From positions 2,740,197 to 2,804,196 of the forward strand of contig OZ025209.1 of assembly GCA_964019055.1 (NCBI GenBank): 64,000 nucleotides of DNA, written 5' to 3'. This document shows, in pieces, positions 27,801 through 39,800 of this stretch; position 1 is the stretch's first letter; the number at the start of each line of letters is the position of its first letter. Origin of the DNA: Anthopleura xanthogrammica. Lineage: Eukaryota > Cnidaria > Anthozoa > Actiniaria > Actiniidae. Position numbers and translations under genes: made by a program. The notes under the pieces were generated by a model, which did not search any database, was not told where the DNA came from, and saw only the letters and a list, made by a program, of their open reading frames with translations.

Positions 27801-30800
27801 ATTAAGTGTTGAAAAAATATATGGAAATATCGATATGAAAAGTGTGGTTCTGAATTCCATGATTAGACCCTGGCACAGTAAACGATCATGCGGACGTGAG
27901 TCAAAACCGCAATTTTGAAGAATTGTTATTTGGCTCTGAATCATCATGGATTGAATGGAAGTGTTTCAAGTTTTTTATTTGATTGGCTGTCTGGAACTTC
28001 ATCGGAAATACGACTATTATATCTTCAGTCAATAACCAAGTTTTTCACTTTAATCCAAATATACAAAATTGCTAGCTTGATAACTTTACTCATCAGTGAG
28101 TCAGTATGCCATATTAGTCTAGCCAAACCGACTATTAAATGTACAATACTTCGAGTAATAACGAACATTGTGGTTAGAATTCTAGTTATTCATTTTGACA
28201 TTTTGTTTGTATGGGGAAAGATTGTTTGGGTCGGGCCAAACGTGGTCTTTTATTGCGGAAAGCGACCCAGACATATTTCGGAAATGGACGTCGATGAATA
28301 TGGATGTTGAAGTAACTTTGAGTTTATTTTTGCTAGCTCTCTCTGTCGTGAATGATTTCTATTTTGTGCTCGATTAAACACAAGTGGGTCAAAGAAAATT
28401 TTGCCCACTGGAGCTTGCATTGAATAGCATTGAGCCATGCGTGTGACAGAACACTGACAGCAGACCGTGAAATGGCCGTGAAATATGATTGATTGCACTC
28501 CATAAATAGAAGTAGTTGACTCAGAAATTATAGTGCTATTTATGGAGCCAAGTGGGCATGTCTGATTTACAATCTTTCAATTAGAGTAATTCGATATTTC
28601 TGTCTGACCAAGACACCTCGGCTGGATTATAGGTGCTCAGCTACTTTTCCTTTCTGTTTGTAAACTCGACTAAAATCGTCCAACGTAATCTTCACAAGTG
28701 GGGCTTTTAATGGGTATTCATCTTCAAAAGATGCGAAGGATTAAGAAAACAACAACCTAATAACAATTATTTTGAACTTTACTGTAGCGCAATACCGACC
28801 GTAAGCACGGAAGCCGGCTACGGGGTTATCGGACTACCATCTAGAACAGCTCTTAAAGACAAATGCCTTGAATATTTCAAATATCAGAGTGAGCCAGTTC
28901 ACCTAGTTTGGTTCGGTCGAAAAGGTACAAAAAGACATTAGTAACGACATGACCGTGACGTGAGGAATCAGCCGTAACGCGGATCCCGCGGGATTGAGCC
29001 CGCGATGTAAAATTTGATGCACAATGAGCGTGGCAATAAGTGCCAAAGTGATTTGGAAGAGAAGTTGATGTGAGTGAGCCGGATTACAGCGAATACTCAG
29101 GATTCTCCAATAGGGACACTGCAATGTCGTTATTGGTAGTTGTGGTTACGGAAAAGAGTTAAGATGCTAAGAGGCAGTGAAATTACTACTTAAAATTAAG
29201 GTTATTATGTTTTGCTTGGCCACTTTATGGAATCAGCAAATCAATGAGTGTTTTGATCGTTCCTTGATGTTTCGTGATTCCAGCTCTTCCTCTTAACAAA
29301 CAACAACTTTCTTCTTGAGAAAAAAATATGTGGGATAGAATAAAGTGGCAGTCATGTTGGATGATGTTTACTATAGATGGTTTGTAATTATTCCTTAGGG
29401 AATAAAAGTGGCAGCCATGTTAGATGATGTTCACTATAGGTGGTTTGTAATCATTCCTAAGGGAATAAAAGTGGCAGCCATGTTGGATGATGTTCACTAT
29501 AGATGGTTTGTAGTTATTCCTTAGGGAATAAAAGTGGCAGCCATGTTAGATGATGTTCACTATAGGTGGTTTGTAATCATTCCTAAGGGAATAAAAGTGG
29601 CACCCATGTTGGATGATGTTCACTATAGATGGTTTGTAATCATTCCTAAGGGAATAAAAGTGGCAGCCATGTTAGATGATGTTCACTATAGGTGGTTTGT
29701 AATCATTCCTAAGGGAATAAAAGTGGCAGCCATGTTGGATGGTGTTCACTATAGGTGGTTTGTAATCATTCCTTAGGGAATAAAAGTGGCAGCCATGTTA
29801 GATGATGTTCACTATAGGTGGTTTGTAATCATTCCTAAGGGAATAAAAGTGGCAGCCATGTTGGATGATATTCACAATAGGGGGTTTGTAATCATTCCTA
29901 AGGGAATAAAAGTGGCAGCCATGTTGGATGATGTTCACTATAGGTGGTTTGTAATCATTCCTTAGGGAATAAAAGTGGCAGCCATGTTGGATGATGTTCA
30001 CTATAGGTGGTTTGTAATCATTTCTAAGGGAATAAAAGTGGCACCCATGTTGGATGATGTTCACTATAGGTGGTTTGTAATCATTCCTAAGGGAATAAAA
30101 GTGGCACCCATGTTGGATGATGTTCACTATAGGTGGTTTTGAATCATTCCTAAGGGAATAAAAGTGGCAGCCATGTTGGATGATGTTCACTATAGGTGGT
30201 TTGTAATTATTCCTAAGGGAATAAAAGTGGCAGCCATGTTGGATGATGTTCACTATAGGTGGTTTAGAATCATTCCTTAGGGAATAAAAGTGGCACCCAT
30301 GTTGGATGATGTTCACTATAGGTGGTTTTGAATCATTCCTAAGGGAATAAAAGTGGCAGCCATGTTGGATGATGTTCACTATAGGTGGTTTGGAATCATT
30401 CCTAAGGGAATAAAAGTGGCACCCATGTTGGATGATGTTTACTATAGATGGTTTGTAATCATTCCTAAGGGAATAAAAGTGGCGGCCATGTTAGATGATG
30501 TTCACTATAGGTGGTTTGTAATCATTCCTTAGGGAATAAAAGTGGCGGCCATGTTAGATGATGTTTACTATAGGTGGTTTGTAATCATTCCTAAGGGAAT
30601 AAAAGTGGCAGCCATGTTAGATGATGTTCACTATAGGTGGTTTGTAATCATTCCTTAGGGAATAAAAGTGGCACCCATGTTGGATGATGTTCACTATAGG
30701 TGGTTTGTAATCATTCCTTAGGGAATAAAAGTGGCAGCCATGTTAGATGATGTTCACTATAGGTGGTTTGTAATCATTCCTAAGGGAATAAAAGTGGCGG

Positions 30801-33800
30801 CCATGTTAGATGATTGTCATAGGAATAAAAGTGGCGTCTGCCATGTTTGTTGATGTCCATGTTGGACAAGAATCGCTGCGAAGTTTTCAAGCACTCGCTT
30901 GCATCTTATTTATGTCTTTGAAATAAGATCAGACAAAAACAGAGGTTGATATTTGAAATGCTACGTATAATGCTCGTCAGAGTCAGTACAATAGTGTAAT
31001 AGGCGCGAAATTAATGCCAAATCCACAGGAACCCCACTGACCAGTATAAGCCATGGAGAACTTTTCTGCAATCCAAACACTGACCAATATAGAATTTCTC
31101 AAACATTTCGATTCCGTCTTTCTTGTCTAAAATATTATAGAGTAGAAACCTATTTTTTTGTCCACAAATTTTTTCAAGATGTTTTTTTCAGTAAAAAGCA
31201 GCAAAATTGAATTTTGGGGTTGAATTTTGATCAGAATCAAGGCACACGTCTCTGTATTCTGATGATCGCTCCGATTAAAGAATACATCAAAGCATGCGCA
31301 TGCTGCTTCCACAAAAGCTCACAACGCCCTATTTCGACCTGAGGGCAGGCAGTCGGTCCACGTGAAAATACAACTGTATTGTACGACTGTTTTGAGACTT
31401 AAGTCCAAAATAATAATCTCAATTTGCAAGCGTTTCGGCAGGGGTGCTTCTACATTGTAAAATGGAGCAACACGGCTTTACTGAGAGTCATTATACCTGA
31501 TATTGTTTATTCATTGAGCAGTTTCACTTTTTTTTTTCTCGTGTTGTTAAATTATAAATACAGCGTGGTTGGAGGTTATTATTTATATTAATTGTTTATG
31601 CTAAGAAACAGTTTCTTGGTTCCTTTAATTGCTATTTGTTTAGTTAGTTTCTTGTTTAAAAAGATGCCTCAGTTCAATCATACCGGGCGCGCTCCGGATG
31701 AAAACTGTGATTGTTGTGAGTTCCATGCCATTTTTGTTCCTGAGATAACGGCTACTAAAACATAATCGGTTCCATTAAAAAAAGGTTGAACAAATTGATC
31801 AGAACGCTGGTTGACTCTTTTGTGCCCACCGCGGTTTCTCTCCAGTTTAGATAAGAAATATAAAAATGTAAAATTCAAATTGACTTCTCATCTAAGATGA
31901 TGAACGAACTATTTTTTTAGTCAAAATGCAAACTTTTGTCTGGCATGTTTTTGTTTGCTCCTTCATGAATTATTAGTATTATTTTTGAACCTTTCTGGAG
32001 TCGGTGGATATTTTCTCTCATTATTATTTCGTAAATATATATTCGTTGCCGATGGAAGTTTATTTTATTACTATAAAGTCGGAGTCCATGGAAAATTCAT
32101 CGCATTCCCGACGGCATTTCTTGTGTTGTACGTATTTTGGCTTTCCATACTTTCAATCTGAAATCCGTCGTCGACTAATCTAACCAAAATGGCTCCAAAT
32201 AAAGAGCCCTCTTGATAGATATTAAAGAAAGCATTTCAATATACTAGCAAGAGACAGTATTTATGACTGCAGGTATATTAATTCCATTCAGTTTGATTGA
32301 ATTAGCTCAAGTTTATTCTTGTTTCCCGCCTTTTTTGACGCGGCCGCCAGCGTGGCGGGAAAACATCGGCGTAAAGACGATCTCATAAAACGTGTAATAC
32401 TTAATTATTCGTTAATCCTTTTTAAAGCCTTTTAAACGATAAACCCGACATGGCTTGTGTACTTTTCCTTAGTGTTTATACATATGGATTATTAATTGTG
32501 AATCAAGCAATTTTTAACAAAAAATAATTGTTTACTCGACGAGAGATATTTTCTCCTACATCATGAATTATATTATTTATTTATCTTTTCTTGTAATTTG
32601 TAAATCTCTTAATAGTTAAGATTGCTACTGTGTTTATTTAGGCATTTGTAAATATCGATATTTTGCCTTTCTTTCTTTATTTCTTATCCTATTTATCCGT
32701 AGTATTATATTCAACTCGTTTTAAGATTTACTAATTCTTTTCTTGCAGATATGTTACATTATTACCTAAGATAAGACAAGCTTTAGTAGAATTCGAGGTA
32801 AGTTACCACTTTGAGATAAAAACAAGGGGGGGAAATCATTGTTAACTGAACAAAATAATCCTAAAAAACTGGGTGCACAATAAAAAAAGAGAAGACGAAG
32901 GAAAAGGAAAAAGCAAGCCAAATTTAGATAAAGAGATTGCATGACAGAAATGGAAATGGAAAAATTAAGGTACGAGAGAAAAAAGGCAGAAAGACAAAGA
33001 AAGAAGGGAGATGTTCTCGCAGAGAGGCCAGAAAAGGAGAAACGAAGCAATAAAGAAAAGCGAACAAGAGGAAAAACTAATAAAAAGTAAAGACGGAAAT
33101 TAGAAGATTCGGAATTTTAAAAACAAATTTTGTTAAAGGTTTTTCAGTGAAAATCGAATATTTTTCTACATTTTTTTAATCTCAATTTTTACGTTACAAA
33201 TAAATATTCTAAAAGAATTCCTATGTATTCTATAGCTATTCATATTCTAACAAACTATTGATTTGCCATGTTCTGGGAGCGTTATTCAATACTCCCTTTA
33301 TTGTTAAAGTGCGCGGGGTATATTTTTCATGCCATATGGCATGGTCGTCGTTAGTTCTTCCATGATATCTTGTTCTTAATTTCATCTAAAATAACTTTGA
33401 TTAATTATTCATTTTTGGCGCCAACTTTTGATCTTTAGCCAGGCTGGTTCACATTACAGTCTGCAGTTTTTACAATACTTGGGCGACGACGCGAAAATTT
33501 AGCTGCATTTCTCTGCGCATCGTATTATTTCTCGCACAAGTGGTCGCTTTTAAGTTTACTTTGTTTAAATAAAACATAATAAGCTCACGGATTTCCCTTA
33601 CTAACAACCTGACGAGATTATCGTTGAACAAAATGAAAGTAAAATGTAAAAAGATGTACATTTCAAGTGTCAGTTACAGCATGCTTTAATCCCCTATTAG
33701 TATGTCATATGTCCTTCTTAAAAAGACTGACACAATTTTCTGTTGTTCTTTTAAAGACTTTAGAAGCAGCGATTGCTGTTGTAACTTATTCTCAGGTAAG

Positions 33801-36800
33801 AACCAGTGCTAGTGAAATCACTCGCGCGCATGCAGAATTTACGCGCGGAAAAAAAAACGCGCGCGATGTTGCTCGAGAATGTTCATCAACGTAACACATT
33901 AAACAAGCTTTTCTTTTCATTTGGCTTCACTTTATAATACAAATGTGTAATGTAGAGGACAGGGATAGAAGACCTAATAATGTGGCTACACAATGCGACG
34001 ATGTTATTGTGGGTGTAACTTTAGAAAGGTTCATTATGCAGGCCCTTACCATGATCCGGGAAGCAAAGTATATGCATGCGTTATATGAACACAAATAAGT
34101 GCGTGTGACTTGACACAATCTTAAGTAAAATATTATCCGTGATTTTCGGATTTGTATTGAGAATCATTTCCTCTTAGGTGATTACCGCGGTGCGTGAATT
34201 GGACGGAAATGAACAGCGTGATACGAGGAATAATCTAAAATTAAAACGTGATTTGGGATTTTCAGATTAGCTGTTTAAAATGTGTGGAGGGAGTTTGTTT
34301 TCTAATATGCATCGTGATGCGAGAATTTAGACCTCTTTACCTACTTGTCATTCTCTAGTGTATTGTTTCTTTGTTTAACGGTCGCGCAATCGTAAAAGTT
34401 TGAGGTCGTATTTTGGGTGGACGAGACCGAGGAACTCTAGGTACGAGACTGAAGTTGGCCCTGTTTACACGGACGTGGTTTCATTTGAAATCTTGTTATT
34501 TTTGACTCGGTTACGCCTTGTGCTTACACGATATCGATTGAATATGAAATGAAACTGTGATGTTTTGAGAACGCTGTCTGAGACTTATAATTAATCACTG
34601 TTTTCGTGCAAACGCTCTGTAATCGCATCATTTTCAATCCGGTTTTTGCTCATGAAATCGTGTTCAAAAGAAACCAGGTCCTTGTAAACGGGGTCTTGGA
34701 TAAGTGCTTCGAAGGGCCTCGTTCATACTCAGGTTTTCATTCCTCCTCAAAAGCCAACACGCTAATTTTCAATTTGATTTGTGAGTTTGGCTTTGCCCTG
34801 ACTTAGATTTGCCTTAGTGTTCGATAACATTCATTTTTGGTCAAATATTGGGGGATTTAAAACCTTCATATTGTTCTTTTTTTAATATTTTCTCCTAACT
34901 CAGGCTGCGCAATCGTTCATGAGTCTGAATTCAAGGATTTCAGCAGTGTTTAACGAACAAGAAACAATTTTCTGGTTTTGTTGTGCGTCCATTTTGAGTC
35001 CACGTATTCATATCTAAGAATGACTATCCGGCATTTGTTCCCATAAAAGATTTGGCCCTCGGTCACACAAACCTACTTATCTTTATTTCCGTTCCGCTTT
35101 GTTTTGAGAAGCCGGTCCGGATAGTCGGTCCGGGAAAGAAAAACGGACTATCAATTTATCTGCGCGCAATGTGACGGGAACCTACAGGATATAGGACCGG
35201 AACCAATTGCATTCCTGTTGTTCTATTGGCATTAGTTCTTGTATGTGGTCGCCGTATTGTGGCCCATTGTACCCATAAAAAGGCACAATTTGGCGCGCAA
35301 AGGTTTCTGTTTTCAGACTACCCGTCTATAGTGTTATTTCCTTTAGATTAATACACGTATTATAATATTTACTGTTATCAGTAAAGAAAGGAATAATACT
35401 CTAGTAAATGTGGCTATTGAATGGGAAAACATTAAGGCCATATAAATGGGCTTGTATTTATACCTCGATATTTTTTTAGCTAAGAATTTACGGATTATCT
35501 GTTTTGTGTTTTCCAGACAAATCCTCTCACCGTACTTGGCAGACAAATGTTCGTTAACTACTCCAAGAGTCAGGAGATTAAGAGGTGCGCTGTTCCTCTG
35601 CAGATTAATATTTCCGTTTTAGCTTCCCTTGTTATTGTATCCATTACCTTCCTGTATGCGCATTGAGAGTCTTTCTAGAATAGACTCACTTTGTTCACCA
35701 CCTGTACTAAGCGCTCGCTGTATGCAGGTTCGTTTTTACTGTGTGTGGCTCGATTTATAAAGGTGTTTGGTCTGTGTAGGTTGAATAGGCGGTCGATTTT
35801 TGCAGGTTCTCTTTCTGTACAGGGGTCGGTCTTTTCACTATCCAGGCTGCCTGTAGCTAAGCGCTCGTTCTGTATACACGAGTTCTTTCTTCCCGGGTAT
35901 CGTTCGAGTTATAAAAGCTTTTATTAATCTAGATCGAATCAGGCGGTCGCTCTTCGCAGGTTTTCTTTCTGCGGACGCTTTTTAGAGGCCTGAATTGGTA
36001 AATTCACAGTTTTTGCACGATCACGTCGATGGCAGGCACTGCAAAATCTGAAGACACACCAATACCATCGCCTTAATACTTCAATGTGTTATATGAATTT
36101 TTAGGGATAAGGTCATGAATGGAGACAGCTCTAGTCCAAGTGCTGAGGCCAGTAATATACTGCTACTCACTATCATTAACCCTCTTCACCCCATTAACGT
36201 AGTAAGTATACGCCTTTTTTGAATATTATATTTGAAAAGTGACCTGCGCTACTGAAGGAGTCACGCACGCGCCAATATTTCTAATCAGTAAACGCGCGCG
36301 TGTGGATTTGTACAATCATATAAACACCCTGGGAGCTTTTAGCTGCGGACACACGGTGCAACATTGCGCGCAATGTTACAGGCAATCGATGTTACGAGCC
36401 ATGTTACACGACGCAATTTGTTGCACACAATGATGCTGAAGTAGAAAACGATCCTACTTCGGCAACATTACCTACAATATTGCGCGCAATGTTGCACCGT
36501 GTGTCCGCGCCTTTAGAGCAAGAATGAACCAAGAATTTTTATTTAGTTTTATTTTCATTCATCTCTACGCAGAAAATCCTACATAAAATTTGCAGCAATA
36601 GTGGAAAAGTCCTGAGGATTGTCATCTTTCACAAGAATGGTCTTCAAGCCTTAGTAGAATATCCTTTCATTTATCCATTCATTTATTTATTCATTCATTC
36701 AGTTATCCTTTTAAAATCCATGAATTGCCTGACTTCTTAATGTTCAACTCTGTGTCTGTTTCCTATTCCTTTCTTCTCACTTCCTTATATATCTTTAAAC

Positions 36801-39800
36801 CGATTTTTCTTAACCCTGTCGCACGTTTGACACCGTTGAATCAGCCCAGAGAGCGCTGGCGCGTCTGAATGGGCAAGATATCTACGCTGGTTGTTGTACT
36901 CTAAAAATTGACTATTCGAAGGTGAGTGAAAACTGTTAATGGTAAGCGTGGGTGGCGTGCGGTGAGAGCGCTCTTCTCTCACCAGTGTGACCCGAGTTCG
37001 AGTCCCGCCAGGCTCGGTGTCGTATGTAAGTAAAACTGCTTGTTGGTTCTATTCTGTGATTGGAGGGTTTTTCTCCGGTTTTACCTCCCTCCGCAAAAAT
37101 CAACTTCTAAATTTCATTTGGAATCCAGTGGAATAAGACCGGCACTCTGGAAACTGTTAGTTAATTCCTATTTATTTTTTATTATTTGTTATTTATTTAT
37201 TTGATGTTACACAGGGCAATAAGCCTTCTAGCTTGGGTATAATGTTTTCCTATTTCATGCACTCGTTCGTGTGTCTTCTCATGCGCAACCGTTAAACAAA
37301 GATAATCAAGGGAATGACATGTGGTTTGAAATGGGAAAACATTACGCCCAAGCTTTGGATTACTTCCAAAGTTAGGGGATTCAGACCTCTCTTTAGGACC
37401 AGGATTTGACATTTCAAACGTGGATCATCTAATGAGCCAAACCTTATGACATCAAAGAAGACCGCCTTATTATCCATTGTTTTCAATGCATGTGAAGTTC
37501 GACTTTTGAACTGGGTCTAATTCTGGTTTTCTTACGTGTTCGTTACAGAAAGCGAAAAAATTGAACGTGTTCAAAAACGATGAAGAGACATGGGATTATA
37601 CTGGTGCACTCAACGGTACAACAGGTAAGAATTCACAATATCATACAACCTTTTTTCTGTGGCCATATTCTATATGACTGTAGCCTGCGTAGCGGCCGCC
37701 CTCGGTTTAGATTCGGAGGGGGACTGGGAAGGAGAGAGAGGGAGGGGGAGAGGTGGGGGGGGGGGGGGGGGAAGGAGGAAGAAGCTTACGGTACGTGGGA
37801 ATAGAGAAAAGCACGAACCGCACACTGACTTTCGCAAACGCACAAGAAATATTTTAAAAGTGGACCATGAAAACTGACTGGTCCAATGAACGTTTCTCTC
37901 ACCACAGGGATCCCAAGCAAGACATCCCTGCTAGGGACAGGACTATTATCAGCAATATCAGGTACCTATATGACTGCACTATCTCCTTGTGTTAGGAGAG
38001 AGACCATAGTTCGATCCTCAATGAAATCACGCACTTGCTTCGACTTCCTGTTCAAATAGTTACTTTGCGCTTAATTTTTGGACCCCTCACTCGTAATTAC
38101 TTAGGCGCTACCGATATTATTAATATTATTAATTGTCTATTATTTTATTAGGAACCGACAGCTCTGATCCAGGGGTGCCCAGTCCACCGCCCGGCACCAT
38201 CAATGGAAATCTTAGTAAGATTCTTGTAAATTATTTGAAAGAACTGGGACATGTTCCCCATTTTTCGCTCACTGACAGGGAGACTTCCCGGGTGGCTCAT
38301 TCCTTACAGAGACCGTGAGCCACTTGACCTGCAATAACAGTGCAATGATTCTTCTTTGTTGCAATTTTGATCAACGGTTTCGAGTTCTTAGTCAGTTCTG
38401 TATTCTTCAGGATCGGTTCTGTCTTGAAAAACCCAAACCGCAGGAAAAACCCTAGCAAACAAACACAAACATAATAATCATAATAATCAGAACCATCGAA
38501 AAGAAGGTTTCAGAAAATCAGTATAATGAATGTCATTCAAACATCGCGATACAAACAAGCTACAGTATTACCGATCGTCGACTATTTTTTGTTTCTCTTG
38601 TTTCCTTTCCGGGCTTCGACTACTGCACTCTGATACAGGGTTAGTTCAACTGTTGGTCCGAATTAAAAGGTCTGATAGCTGGCAACGTTGCCGTGATTTC
38701 AGATTCGACAGAACATAATATCTGTAAGATTTCAAAATATTTGATTTTTCTTTGAAAACCAACTTGAGGTTGGTCAACATCAACGCCATCACTATCATCA
38801 CTATCATCACTGTCATCACACATACTTTTAGTCTTACTTTGCTATGTTAGCCATTTTAAGGTTGAGAGAAAAACTGGGGTGAGTTGAGTCGAGTTGGCAT
38901 TGCAGTGCATTGTGGGACTGTTTTAGTGGACTTGTTTTCAAAATGGCGTTTATTTCGTCCCCTAAAACAGTCCCACAATGCACTGCAATGCCAACTCTAC
39001 ACAACCCAGTTTTTCCCTCAACTTCGGACTGGCTAATACTGATCATCATCATCGGGGTACAACTGCCACAATCACCATCATCGTCGGAACAATTATTAAC
39101 GCCATTATCCACACCACCGTCACTGATCACCCGGCATAACCTTCACCATTATCACTATCATTGCAGGTTCTGTGAACAGTTCGATACCTCTACCAAGTGA
39201 CGTCATAGCACGAGCTGCCGCTTTCCCCACAGTACAAAGTAAGTATCACAACACCTCTCTCTTCACGACAGCTATGGTTTTTAACAAGATGTTATTAGTC
39301 GGGTAACAAAATGGGCGATATTTTACAACATAACAAAACTGCATGAATACAAGAATGAAATAGAGGGTTGAAGGAAGCCTTTCTTTTTAACCTCAAAACG
39401 TCTTTATCTTGTTTCTGTAATGACTGGATCTACTAAACTCCATGCATCTCATCGTTGACAATGATAAGGTGTTAACTCAATGGTATTGCTCAATTTGTCT
39501 ACTTAATAAATATATCCTCTTGTTTCGAGTTCTTTTGTGTACGCTGCTAGCCTCGTTATCATGAGCTTAGCGGCACAGCGCATGCGCCCTAGAATCTAAT
39601 TGGAGATTTGTGACGTATAGAAAAAGAAACAAAAAATGACATTTTCTACTCGAGCATACCGCAAGCAGCCCGAGTAATAAGTAGTGTTGTAAAAAAGCGA
39701 AAATACTTGAAATTGGTATTGGTTGTTAATTTGGATATATTTGTGACGTATAGAAAAAGAAACAAGAAATGACATTTTCTACTCGAGCATACCGCTGGAG

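Noticed and set aside
29798..30379. 193-codon minus-strand frame (and an 80-codon plus frame at 29534-29776) made of 21-residue repeats
   Set aside because: It is a consequence of a 63-bp satellite whose period is divisible by three. Frames are open on both strands and there are no gene signals.
29342..30830. CRISPR-like regular array
   Set aside because: Whole 63-bp units are repeated with no unique spacers, and the context is a eukaryotic intron.
36945..37020. tRNA gene candidate with good A and B boxes
   Set aside because: There is no acceptor-stem pairing, and it is followed by a SINE tail shared with other copies.
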